From contig NZ_SKFG01000021.1 of NCBI RefSeq assembly GCF_004344915.1, forward strand, positions 61,507 through 125,506: 64,000 nucleotides of DNA, read 5' to 3'. The first letter of the stretch is position 1. Each line of letters starts with the position of its first letter. The position numbers were made by a program, and so were the translations under genes. Shown here in pieces: positions 36,791-45,352 of this stretch. The notes under the pieces are model-generated. The model did no database searches. It had not been told where the DNA came from and worked only from the letters and a program-made list of their open reading frames with translations. Source of the stretch: Paenibacillus albiflavus (GTDB lineage: Bacteria > Bacillota > Bacilli > Paenibacillales > NBRC-103111).

Positions 36791-37057
36791 TCATCTGCTG
36801 CGTTGAAATTGTCTCCTTTTCCTCATTTTCGCAATTCGATCTAGCTCGTCTCTCGTCTCTTGATCTACACCAAAAAGTTCATGTAAATGAGCGGATATAA
36901 TAAGCAAAGCGAAAAGGAGCCAAACAACATTAAATAATGTCTGCAACGACTCTACTTGATCCATAAATACTAATCTTGGGATTGCATAGATAAGCATGCC
37001 AAGAGCAGCGGTCAGATATAAAATATTTTTCAATTTGAGCTGTTTCACGATCATCAC
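36791..37057 (-). CDS. Small two-helix membrane protein, function unknown
   Basis: The 88-residue product has two hydrophobic segments (about residues 13-31 and 40-56) and a basic C-terminal tail (KMRKRRQFQRSR). The ATG at 37057 has GGAGTG just upstream. I do not recognise a named family. It lies between ytoI and the antiterminator gene on the same strand. Confidence 0.65.
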   Translation of the reverse strand: MMIVKQLKLKNILYLTAALGMLIYAIPRLVFMDQVESLQTLFNVVWLLFALLIISAHLHELFGVDQETRDELDRIAKMRKRRQFQRSR

Positions 37058-37119
37058 TCCAATCCTATCCTACAAGACTTGTACACTTTATTGTATGAAT
37101 GGAAGGAGGTGGATATGCT

Positions 37120-37947
37120 TTATTCGGTGACATTAAATCGCTCTAAATGCAGAATGAGAAAGCCAACCTCATCCTCAGGAACTTCGATTTTCAAATGTTT
37201 ATGTACGATAGCAGTAAGCTGCTTTGCTCTTTTATAAGATTGGGGATATTCCTCAATTATAGTCGTTAGAAGTGGATTTCGAATCGGTTTATGATGCTTA
37301 ACGCGATCGATCAAACTTTTGAGATGGGTAATGAATCGAACGGTAGAGAAGCTATTATTGAACTGAATGCCAATGCTTCTTGCTTCATCCATCAAACTTG
37401 AAACCAGCCTGACTAGCTCAAGTGATTCGACAGTTTTGACCCGACTTCGAGCTGCATGAAAGTGCATGGCAAGAAACGCAATTTCATCATCGGGCAGTAC
37501 GACATCCAAATGCTCATTAAGAAACTTAACCGCTTTATCCGCTATAGCATATTCTTCACCATAAAGGAGCTTAATCTCATAGGAGAAGGGATTGGTGATG
37601 GCAATTCCCTTCTTGCATCGTTCAACCGCAAAATTGATATGATCGACTAAAGCTGCATGAATTGTCTCAGAGAACTGGCCTTCTAAATGTCCTTGCGCAA
37701 ATGCGATCACTTCTTCCGTAATCCCTATAATTCTTGCATCTACGGCATTAATAATCTGCTCATAATGTTCAACCACTTCTGATGTATAGATTAGAAATTC
37801 TTGTGTAATCTCTGAACCATCGACAAACATGCCAGGAGTGCGTTTAAAGCCAATTCCTTTGCCAAAAACAATTGAATTCTTCCCCGTAGAAAGTTTCGCC
37901 ATCACAACATTGTGAGACAGCACATGCACAATTTTGCGAATAATCAT
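37120..37947 (-). CDS. glcT: BglG/SacY-family transcription antiterminator, GlcT-like
   Basis: The 275-residue protein has an RNA-binding CAT domain (1-55, VHVLSHNVVMAKL then GKGIGFKRTPG) and two PTS regulation domains, PRD1 (about 65-170) and PRD2 (about 175-275). Each PRD carries conserved His residues (DHINFAVERCKKG and LAMHFHAARSR in PRD1; RFITHLKSLIDRV and ILHLERF in PRD2) that PTS proteins phosphorylate. These proteins bind an RNA antiterminator (RAT) overlapping a terminator when the sugar is present. The gene overlaps the EIICB gene by four bases (ATGA), so EIICB is probably its controlling transporter. Confidence 0.92.
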   Translation of the reverse strand: MIIRKIVHVLSHNVVMAKLSTGKNSIVFGKGIGFKRTPGMFVDGSEITQEFLIYTSEVVEHYEQIINAVDARIIGITEEVIAFAQGHLEGQFSETIHAALVDHINFAVERCKKGIAITNPFSYEIKLLYGEEYAIADKAVKFLNEHLDVVLPDDEIAFLAMHFHAARSRVKTVESLELVRLVSSLMDEARSIGIQFNNSFSTVRFITHLKSLIDRVKHHKPIRNPLLTTIIEEYPQSYKRAKQLTAIVHKHLKIEVPEDEVGFLILHLERFNVTE

Positions 37948-39398
37948 ACAATCCTCCCTACACCTCGTGCCGACATCAAGGCAAGAATTCCATCTTTTAT
38001 CAATTCCGAATCCGTTCCAAAAACAATATGCACATTCCCTCTACCCATGTTCATCAGCCCATAGGCACCAAGCTTTGTGAAATCAGCTTCCTCCAGAATC
38101 ATTTCATGCTTCAGCTTCAATCTTAATCTAGTAATGCATGCATCCACAGTTTCAATGTTGTTCAGTCCACCAATTTGTCTAATGACCATCGAAACTCTTT
38201 GTTCTAATGTATACGTCTCCGTAATCTCATCCGTATCAGACTCGTGAACTTCTCTTCCAGGCGTCTTCAATCGAAGGAGCTTAATACAGCCAATAAAGAC
38301 AAAATAGTAAACGATGAAATAACCAATGCCGATCAAGACAATAACAAGCGTATGTTTACCTGAGTTCCAGTTCAACATCAAATCGATTAAACCTGCCGAG
38401 AAGCTAAAACCAAGCTTTACATCAAGCAAATGCGTCAACATAAGAGCCGTCCCCGTCAGAAACGCGTGAACAACATAGAGTACAGGGGAAGAGAACATGA
38501 AAGCGAATTCAATCGGTTCCGTCACGCCAGTAAAAAAGCTTGTTAACCCTGCACTTAGCAAAATCGATGAAATAACTTTTTTTTGCTTCTTATGGACAAA
38601 TTTGATCATAGCAAGCGCTGCAGCCGGCAAACCAAACATCATAATCGGAAAGAATCCTGTCATAAAACGACCCGCACTCGCATCCCCAGCAAAAAATCTA
38701 GTCATGTCTCCATGCACGATCTTCCCTGTTGCTTCCGTGTATTCCCCAATTTGATACCATGCGATTGAATTTAGAATATGATGCAAGCCTGTCGGAATTA
38801 ATAACCGATTGAGGAACCCATAGGTAAAGACGCCAGCACCACCAGCAGACATAATCGTTAAGCCAAGCTGCCTGATCCATTCTTGAACGGTAGGCCAAAT
38901 AAATCCGATTCCAACCCCAACTGCTACCATCGTCAGCGATGTAATGATTGGAATGAATCGTTTGCCGCCAAAAAATCCAAGCACCTTCGGAAGCTGTAAA
39001 TTTTTGTATTTTCGATAATAAACAACCGTAATAAACCCTGTCATTATGCCGCCAAGTACACCCATATCCAAATGATCAATGACGACCTGATTCGCATCCA
39101 GCGTATCAAAGTTATGAAGTACATTTTGGAAAACAAGATAACCAACAGTAGCGGCAAGTGCAGCTATGCCTTCACCACCTGTCATACCAATCGCAATACC
39201 AATTGCGAACAGAAGCGGTAAATTGTCAAAAATAGCACTTCCACCCAAATGACAAACCTTAGCGATTTGTATCAAGAACGGATGATTAAAATCTACTTTA
39301 CCGATTCGAAGGAGAATTGCAGCAGCTGGAAGTACGGCGATAGGGATCATAAGTGATCTTGCTATTGCTTGTAGAAAACCGAGAATTTGGGACTTCAT
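37944..39398 (-). CDS. nagP: PTS N-acetylglucosamine-type EIICB component
   Basis: The 484-residue protein starts at the ATG at 39398 behind AGGTGATC. The IIC domain (1 to about 385) has about 10 membrane segments, the IPTGLHH substrate motif and GDMTRFFAGD, FPIMMFGLPAAALAM and TGVTEPIEF, which resemble the GlcNAc transporters NagE/NagP more than glucose PtsG. The IIB domain (about 405-484) has the phosphorylated Cys421 in DACITRLRLKL. No IIA domain is present, so a separate IIA protein must donate phosphate. It is the fourth gene of the run that starts with the ABC binding protein. Confidence 0.93.
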   Translation of the reverse strand: MKSQILGFLQAIARSLMIPIAVLPAAAILLRIGKVDFNHPFLIQIAKVCHLGGSAIFDNLPLLFAIGIAIGMTGGEGIAALAATVGYLVFQNVLHNFDTLDANQVVIDHLDMGVLGGIMTGFITVVYYRKYKNLQLPKVLGFFGGKRFIPIITSLTMVAVGVGIGFIWPTVQEWIRQLGLTIMSAGGAGVFTYGFLNRLLIPTGLHHILNSIAWYQIGEYTEATGKIVHGDMTRFFAGDASAGRFMTGFFPIMMFGLPAAALAMIKFVHKKQKKVISSILLSAGLTSFFTGVTEPIEFAFMFSSPVLYVVHAFLTGTALMLTHLLDVKLGFSFSAGLIDLMLNWNSGKHTLVIVLIGIGYFIVYYFVFIGCIKLLRLKTPGREVHESDTDEITETYTLEQRVSMVIRQIGGLNNIETVDACITRLRLKLKHEMILEEADFTKLGAYGLMNMGRGNVHIVFGTDSELIKDGILALMSARGVGRIV

Positions 39399-39445
39399 CT
39401 TAAGGATCACCTGACTATTAGTACGATCTTGTAATTAATTTTACT

Positions 39446-40276
39446 TTATTTGACAGCACCTGCTGTAATTCCTCCTGCAATCTGCCGTTGGAACATAAAA
39501 TATACAATAAATACAGGGATCATAGAGATCAGTAAGGCAGCAAATAAAGGACCCCATTCTGTTTTGTACTGCATTTCGGCCTGCATAACAGCGATTCCAA
39601 CTGGTAAAGTATATTTGTCCGGTTCGTTAATAAGTACAACACCATAAATGTATTCATTCCATATGTTCAGAAAGTTCATGATCGTGATCGTAATCATGCC
39701 TGGCTTCGCCAGTGGCATCATAATGCGGAAGAATGTGCCAGAATGAGAAGCACCATCGATGTAGGAAGCTTCCTGAATTTCACGAGGCAGTGTTTTGTAG
39801 AAGCCAACTAATACAAAAATGCTAAAAGGAAGCTGATAAGCCGCATATACGAGAATAAGTCCTGTCAAAGAATTGCCTAATTGCAAAGTGTCTAATAAGA
39901 AAAACAGCGGTATAAGGCCCATAATCAAAGGAACCATCATCGCTGCTATATATAGCGTGTAAATCGTTCCACTAAGCATAAATCTAAAGCGTGCAAGAAT
40001 GTAAGAAGTTGTGGAAGATAAAATAAGAGCAAGAAGTGAGCTGCAAATCGTTACAACAATCGAATTGAAGAAATATCCGCCCATATGATAATTCGTCCAT
40101 ACATTCGAGAAGTTCTCCCATACAAAAGGTAACTTGGGTAAGTCCCACGGCTTCCCTAAGAAAAATTGCTTATTATCCTTAAGCGATCCAAATAACGTCC
40201 AGAATAAAGGATAAATCACAAGGAATGACCAAACAACAAGAATCAGATAGACAATCCCTCTACTAAGATATCTCAA
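39446..40276 (-). CDS. Sugar ABC transporter permease, MalG type
   Basis: The 276-residue permease starts at a TTG at 40276, eight bases behind GGAGG; a GTG three codons upstream overlaps the ribosome site. It has six hydrophobic segments and the EAA loop EIQEASYIDGASHSGTFFRIMMPLAKPG that docks to an MsmX-like ATPase. No ATPase gene is in the cluster, so an ATPase encoded elsewhere is probably shared, as is common for carbohydrate importers in Bacillales. It partners the MalF-type permease at 40291-41259. Confidence 0.93.
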   Translation of the reverse strand: MRYLSRGIVYLILVVWSFLVIYPLFWTLFGSLKDNKQFFLGKPWDLPKLPFVWENFSNVWTNYHMGGYFFNSIVVTICSSLLALILSSTTSYILARFRFMLSGTIYTLYIAAMMVPLIMGLIPLFFLLDTLQLGNSLTGLILVYAAYQLPFSIFVLVGFYKTLPREIQEASYIDGASHSGTFFRIMMPLAKPGMITITIMNFLNIWNEYIYGVVLINEPDKYTLPVGIAVMQAEMQYKTEWGPLFAALLISMIPVFIVYFMFQRQIAGGITAGAVK

Positions 40277-40290
40277 CAGTCTCACCTCCG

Positions 40291-41259
40291 TTACAATTCA
40301 TAAGTTTCTTTGCGTAATAGTCGCGATAAAATTGCAGTCGTTAGTAATGAGGTAATGAGAATTAACACACCAATTGCAGCAGCATAGCCCATATGGAATT
40401 GCCTAAAGCCCATTTGATACAAATAAGAGCCCATCACCTGTGTCCGATTATCTGGACCACCCTCTGTCATTATCCATACCATAACGAATGAACCATTGAG
40501 TGTAGTAATCGTGATGTGGATGATTGACACCTTTACTTGTTCCCATATTAGCGGAAGTGTAATTCTAGTAAATTGCTTCCACTTCGATACGCCATCAATT
40601 TCACTTTGCTCATAAATCTCACCGGGAATAGATAAGATCGCAGCGATCAGTAGAATCATGTAGAAACCAATCCCTGCCCAGATCGAAGGCCATACGAGTG
40701 ACCACATCGCTGAATCTACATCGCCAAGCCAGACTTTCCGAATCAGATTATCGTCTGACCTAAATAGATTGATAATATTATTCAGGAAGCCTAGCTCTGG
40801 ATGATAGACCGCACGCCATAGTACAGCAATAACAGCCACTGAGATGATGTTCGGAATAAAAAAAGCGAAGCGAAAAAAAGATGAACCCTTCACCTTTAGT
40901 CTTGTAATCGCTACTGCAAATAATGTTGCAATCGCCACAATTCCTATTACTTTCGTAACGACGAGGAAATAGTCGTTCATGATAGCCGTACCGATGATCG
41001 GGTCTGCAAGCATTTCTTTATAGTTATCTAATCCTATGAATGACATCGTCTCAGCGCTGCCAGACCAATCAAAGAAACTGACGTATAAGCCTCGCAATAA
41101 CGGATAGATCGTGAATACGCAATAAAAGATAAACGTTGGCAATAGGAAAGTCAGAATGAAAAGATTACGTTTGCTCCTATCTGCATTCTTCGTTTTATGC
41201 AGGATAGGCTTGCGTGGTGTATTCGTGCTTACAAGATGATCGAGAGTTGCATTCGACAT
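40291..41259 (-). CDS. Sugar ABC transporter permease, MalF type
   Basis: The 322-residue permease has an N-terminal cytoplasmic stretch, six membrane segments and the EAA loop EIYEQSEIDGVSKWKQFTRITLPL. GGAGG lies seven bases before the ATG at 41259. It is followed by its partner permease, whose start is 15 bases past this gene's stop. A strong terminator separates it from the binding-protein gene upstream. Confidence 0.93.
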   Translation of the reverse strand: MSNATLDHLVSTNTPRKPILHKTKNADRSKRNLFILTFLLPTFIFYCVFTIYPLLRGLYVSFFDWSGSAETMSFIGLDNYKEMLADPIIGTAIMNDYFLVVTKVIGIVAIATLFAVAITRLKVKGSSFFRFAFFIPNIISVAVIAVLWRAVYHPELGFLNNIINLFRSDDNLIRKVWLGDVDSAMWSLVWPSIWAGIGFYMILLIAAILSIPGEIYEQSEIDGVSKWKQFTRITLPLIWEQVKVSIIHITITTLNGSFVMVWIMTEGGPDNRTQVMGSYLYQMGFRQFHMGYAAAIGVLILITSLLTTAILSRLLRKETYEL

Positions 41260-41310
41260 AAATCAACCTCCGTCATATGACATTCTATGTTAAATGTGAT
41301 TATCAATGAG

Positions 41311-41362
41311 AAAAAAACTGGTAAAGTGAGAACAAGGGCAATAACCCTTGTTCTCACTTTAC
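41311..41362 (-). terminator. Intrinsic terminator inside the sugar ABC operon
   Basis: A perfect 18-bp stem (41321-41338 with 41345-41362, loop CAATAA) followed on the minus strand by seven T. It lies between the binding-protein gene and the first permease. Confidence 0.92.
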
Positions 41363-41375
41363 TTAAGCCCATTAT

Positions 41376-42680
41376 TTATTTCTTCTCACGAGCCTTCTTC
41401 GCAGCAGCTTCCATGCGCTCAATATACTTATCCACATCAATTTCACCTGATGTTAGAGCTACAAGCGCATTGTTGCGAGCTTCTTCCACGTCTTTATCCG
41501 GAACAACTGTCGGAGCTGTTATTGTTCCTGGATCAAGGAAGAATTTCATAGCTGCTTTAGACATCGATCCTGCTTTGGAGGATTCCAGGTCAGCTTTATA
41601 GTTCATTGGAACACCCGATAGCTCAGCCCATTTAACAGCGGATTGCTTTGTGAAGATGAATTGCACGAATGCTTTCGCAGCCTCAACATTCTTCGCTTTC
41701 TTCGCAATTGCCATTGTGCTTGTATACGGTACTACAACTGATTTTTGCCCTGGATCAATCCCTAATGAAGCGATGAATCCAAAATCAAAGCCCGAAGGAA
41801 CGTTGTCTCCCATTTCATTTTGTACCCATAAGCCATTCGGGATAAATGCATCTTTATGCTGTAAGAATAGCATTTGAGAATCAGTGTGATTGATCGCTTT
41901 GGAAGCAGGATCGATAAAGCCTGCATCACGCATTTTCACAATTTTCTCGAGCGCTTTTCTCATTGGCTCCGATTTGTAAATGCCTTCTTCATTCTTCTCG
42001 ATTTTGACTAGAATTGAAGGATCCCCGCCATTGGCTGCGATAATAGCTGAATCTAGGAAGCCTCCGCTTATGTAATAAGGATATTTACCTGTATGGATGT
42101 AAGGAAATACGCCTTTGCCGGAATCCTTAATTTGCTTGCCAACTGCCATAAATTCATCAAAGTTTGTCGGCACCTTCCAGCCGTTGTCCTTAAAGAAATT
42201 AATATCATAGAATGTACCCCATGAACCGTACACGAGTGGAATCGTGAAATTCTTCCCGTCATAATCCTTTGGCTTGGCAAAAAGCTGATCAACAAGCTTC
42301 TCGCCATCTACGTTCTTCGCATCTTTGATCCAATCTGTAATATCTAGCAATTGATCGTCAGTAACCATCTGGGTTTCGTTAGAACCAGCGCCATCAATAT
42401 ACACGACATCAGGTGGATCGCCCTTGATCCAGCGGGGTTTCATTTGATCGTTAATTTGTGATCCAGCCGTTTGCTTGACTTTAAGACCAGGGTTAGCAGC
42501 TTCGAACTCGCTAATGATTTGCTTCCACCACTTATCACCGTAGCCTCCAACGAAGTATTGGATTTCTAACTCGCCTTTAACTCCTTTAGATGCAGGAGCA
42601 GTTGAATTGCTTCCACAGCCCGCAATCAAAGCCAGCATCGAAGCTGTGGTTAATATCGCCACGCCTGTTCTCTTTTTCAC
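41376..42680 (-). CDS. Carbohydrate ABC transporter solute-binding lipoprotein
   Basis: The 434-residue product starts at a GTG at 42680 behind AAGGGAG. A lipoprotein signal ends in the lipobox LIAGC. The body is family 1 extracellular solute-binding (FEAANPGLKVKQ, PPDVVYIDG, MAIAKKAKNVEAAKAFVQFI). The cognate sugar cannot be read directly; the neighbouring GlcNAc PTS and nearby nagBA make an amino sugar or its oligomer plausible. The leader upstream contains a promoter and a terminator before the GTG, so its expression is probably conditional. Confidence 0.93.
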   Translation of the reverse strand: MKKRTGVAILTTASMLALIAGCGSNSTAPASKGVKGELEIQYFVGGYGDKWWKQIISEFEAANPGLKVKQTAGSQINDQMKPRWIKGDPPDVVYIDGAGSNETQMVTDDQLLDITDWIKDAKNVDGEKLVDQLFAKPKDYDGKNFTIPLVYGSWGTFYDINFFKDNGWKVPTNFDEFMAVGKQIKDSGKGVFPYIHTGKYPYYISGGFLDSAIIAANGGDPSILVKIEKNEEGIYKSEPMRKALEKIVKMRDAGFIDPASKAINHTDSQMLFLQHKDAFIPNGLWVQNEMGDNVPSGFDFGFIASLGIDPGQKSVVVPYTSTMAIAKKAKNVEAAKAFVQFIFTKQSAVKWAELSGVPMNYKADLESSKAGSMSKAAMKFFLDPGTITAPTVVPDKDVEEARNNALVALTSGEIDVDKYIERMEAAAKKAREKK

Positions 42681-42743
42681 TACATACTCATCTCCCTTTT
42701 ATCTAAATATTCAAATATTCGTTCAGAAACCCGTAGAAACAAC

Positions 42744-42790
42744 AAAAAAGGGCAAAGTTAAGAAGACGAATCTTCATAACTAATGCCCTT
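42744..42790 (-). terminator. Leader terminator upstream of the sugar-binding protein gene
   Basis: On the minus strand AAGGGCA (42790-42784) pairs with TGCCCTT (42754-42748), with inner pairs AGTTA/TAACT and GAAGA/TCTTC around a small loop. Six T follow (42749-42744). It lies between the promoter at 42854-42826 and the GTG at 42680, so it can stop transcription before the first gene. It would also end transcripts from yheB. Confidence 0.85.
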
Positions 42791-42825
42791 ACGGTTACAT
42801 GTTATGGGTTTGCGAACTTATCCTT

Positions 42826-42854
42826 ATAATACAACTAATTCCAGAAAACGTCAA
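42826..42854 (-). promoter_or_regulatory. SigA-type promoter of the sugar ABC/PTS operon
   Basis: TTGACG (42854-42849), a 17-base spacer and TATTAT (42831-42826) on the minus strand. The predicted start lies about 30 bases before the leader terminator. Confidence 0.8.
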
Positions 42855-42911
42855 TCTGAAAGTAGCGAACTTCTGATCTATACAATCATTTATTTGACTG
42901 CATCTTGCAAA

Positions 42912-44075
42912 TCATTGCTGAAGGATATAAATAAACGTTTGAATTAGACCAATAACTCCGCCGAGTACAACACCTAACCAGGTAATCGCACGGAACTCTT
43001 GTCCTGATACACTCAGAATAATTCGCTCCAACTGCTCGATCGGGAAATTCACCACTTGTTCTTCTACGATCTTAGGCAAGTTAATAGTCTTTATGATCGA
43101 TTCTATACGATCTTCTAGCCTGTTAAGACTCCAATCGACGATAGCCGGAATTCGTACTAGGATCGAATCCATTCTTGGTCCTAATAGCTGCGCAACCTTA
43201 AGCTGCTCCATACGATCTAACCATTGCCCCCAAGGCATTTGCTCCAAGCGAGTACGGATGCGATCAAATCCATCATCTTTGGTAATCCATTCAAAAACTT
43301 CACCTAATGTGATCCGCTCATAATCACTTATTTTGTTCTGAATAAATCCACCGATCATCGCATGTACGGATGGTGAATCGAGTTGCTGAATAATCGCTCC
43401 GCGTACACGAGTCACCATTTTATCCTCATCTACAAACAGCCCAGCAAGCGTTCCTAGGAAACCGCCAGATTGCTCCATAAATTGCCCAGTTATTCGTCTA
43501 AGCATACGTTCACCCTGCAGGGACGTTAATTCTTTCTTAATCGATACAATTAAGGAATTGACGATTGTGTCAGCTAATTGTTCCTTACGCTGCTCATCCC
43601 AGCCAGGAAGTAACATGCTTATCTGTTTCTCTCTTAATTCCTCTGATTGAATTAGCCATTGCACAACATCCACCGATTGATTCTGCAACCAATTAACCAG
43701 CTTCTCTTTCATCGAAGTCCATTCATCTAAGGTTAAATATTGCTGTACAAGCTCGGCAATTGTACAATCCTGTGTACCGAAATTCTCTACCCAAGCTTGA
43801 AGCTTGTCCTCAATTCCTTGTCGTAATTCAGGTTTACGAAGCGCGCTTGCTAATCCTTCCGAGGTAACTAGATGATCGCCTACCACTTGACCGAGCGACC
43901 TACTGATCTCATCTCTACGTTTAGGTATAAGACCCGGGGTAAACGGCAATTTCTTGCCCCATAAATAAATGGGCTTACGGGGGTGAAAGAGCATCTTAAT
44001 TGCAAAATGATTCGTCAAACCCCCTACAAATCCAGCAGTTCCAACATAAAGTACACCCATCCAAAACAAATTCAT
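42912..44075 (-). CDS. yheB: DUF445 membrane protein, YheB-like
   Basis: The 387-residue protein has an N-terminal membrane segment, a long helical middle and a C-terminal membrane segment (about residues 365-385). NHFAIKMLFHPRKPIY, LPFTPGLIPKRRDEISRSLGQVVGDHL and the ending LGVVLGGVIGLIQTF match the DUF445 family. In B. subtilis yheB, yheC and yheD are neighbours and linked to spores, but the function is unknown. Here it is divergent from the four yheC/yheD-type genes. Confidence 0.92.
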   Translation of the reverse strand: MNLFWMGVLYVGTAGFVGGLTNHFAIKMLFHPRKPIYLWGKKLPFTPGLIPKRRDEISRSLGQVVGDHLVTSEGLASALRKPELRQGIEDKLQAWVENFGTQDCTIAELVQQYLTLDEWTSMKEKLVNWLQNQSVDVVQWLIQSEELREKQISMLLPGWDEQRKEQLADTIVNSLIVSIKKELTSLQGERMLRRITGQFMEQSGGFLGTLAGLFVDEDKMVTRVRGAIIQQLDSPSVHAMIGGFIQNKISDYERITLGEVFEWITKDDGFDRIRTRLEQMPWGQWLDRMEQLKVAQLLGPRMDSILVRIPAIVDWSLNRLEDRIESIIKTINLPKIVEEQVVNFPIEQLERIILSVSGQEFRAITWLGVVLGGVIGLIQTFIYILQQ

Positions 44076-44186
44076 ATAGCCATCCTTTCTTATCTACGCC
44101 AAGCACCAAGGAGTTTATGTCCTCATATGATGGAGTAGTTAGGGCATTTATCAAGAATTCCACTTTACCTTAAAGAGGTGATCATG

Positions 44187-45350
44187 ATGCTCACTCTTAT
44201 CAAGCCAAACACGACCCAACGCTTAGGTATTATGGCTGCTCCGAATGGAAGCAATAACTTTCCGTTTGCAGATCATAACTTTTATCGACAGCTATGCATC
44301 ACTGGTAATCAACTGAACCTCGAGGTGTTCATCTTTTCACTTGAAGCTATCGATTGGAACACGGAATCTGTCGAAGGCTTCACTTATAAAGTGGATAATC
44401 AGAAATGGGCCAAGAACTCTTATCCTCTGCCCAAGATTATATACGATAGATGTTTTTATCGCACCCCTAGTTCATTTGAAAAGTATAGAACACTACGCAG
44501 CAGACTAATCCGAATGCCTGGAGTTTATTTGCTTGGCAACGGACTTAAGGGTAAATGGGAAGTTCACCAAACTTTAAATCGAGAACCAGATCTTAAAGCC
44601 TATCTCCCCTTCACTAAGCCACTCAAATCAGTACAGCAATTAATGAAATGGCTGCAAATGAATCATGAAGCCATCTTAAAGCCATCTGGCGGCAGTCAGG
44701 GTCGAGGCGTGCTGCATATCAGGAGAAGAACGCAATTACAGCCCGAATTCCAGCTTCATGGCCGTGATCGCCAAAATCATTATATCCATTATCATTTTGA
44801 CACCATGGATGAATTGCTAGGTTGGATTCAAGTCTTTACAACTAACCATCATTACTTACTTCAAGAACGTCTAGTACTGGTAACAGAGGATGATGTTCCA
44901 TTTGATGTTCGATCTTTAATGCAGAAGAATGAGGTTGGTCTTTGGCAGCTAACCGGAACTGCCATTCGCTATGGCAAGTCTGGAACATTGACTGCAAATC
45001 TACACGGAGGCGGTTCTGCTACCCATCCAAATGATTTCCTATCCAAACTATTCGGAAGCATGAAAGCCAAGGAGCTCATTCAAGACGTAACAAGATTATC
45101 TTATCAAATCTCGTCAACACTTGAAACTTACCACGGAAGACTTGTGGAGCTCGGGATTGATTTTGGGATCGATATGAATGGCCAAATCTGGATCCTGGAG
45201 GCGAATTCCAAGCCGGGACGTACGATTTTCACACATTTGCAAGATTTCAAAACACATAAGCGATCCATCTATAATCCAATTCACTATGCTAAGTTCATGT
45301 ACAACCGATATATAAATCAGCCTTCGCAATTCATTCAGGAGGGTAACTAA
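44187..45350 (+). CDS. YheC/YheD-type ATP-grasp protein, copy 1
   Basis: The 387-residue product starts at ATG 44187, seven bases after GAGGTG; the next ATG upstream, at 44184, is also possible. The ATP-grasp parts are visible: a Gly-rich loop (LKPSGGSQGRGV, about residue 170), LLQERLVLV, and the metal-binding end LGIDFGIDMNGQIWILEANSKPGR. In B. subtilis this family is associated with the spore coat; the substrate is unknown. It starts the four-gene cluster and has a gap of two bases to copy 2. Confidence 0.9.
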   Translation: MLTLIKPNTTQRLGIMAAPNGSNNFPFADHNFYRQLCITGNQLNLEVFIFSLEAIDWNTESVEGFTYKVDNQKWAKNSYPLPKIIYDRCFYRTPSSFEKYRTLRSRLIRMPGVYLLGNGLKGKWEVHQTLNREPDLKAYLPFTKPLKSVQQLMKWLQMNHEAILKPSGGSQGRGVLHIRRRTQLQPEFQLHGRDRQNHYIHYHFDTMDELLGWIQVFTTNHHYLLQERLVLVTEDDVPFDVRSLMQKNEVGLWQLTGTAIRYGKSGTLTANLHGGGSATHPNDFLSKLFGSMKAKELIQDVTRLSYQISSTLETYHGRLVELGIDFGIDMNGQIWILEANSKPGRTIFTHLQDFKTHKRSIYNPIHYAKFMYNRYINQPSQFIQEGN

Positions 45351-45352
45351 CA

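Noticed and set aside
42790..42830. Classical LicT/GlcT RAT in the sugar operon leader
   Set aside because: The expected GTTAC-type and CAGGCA-type blocks with the correct spacing were not found; only a weaker alternative pairing was seen.
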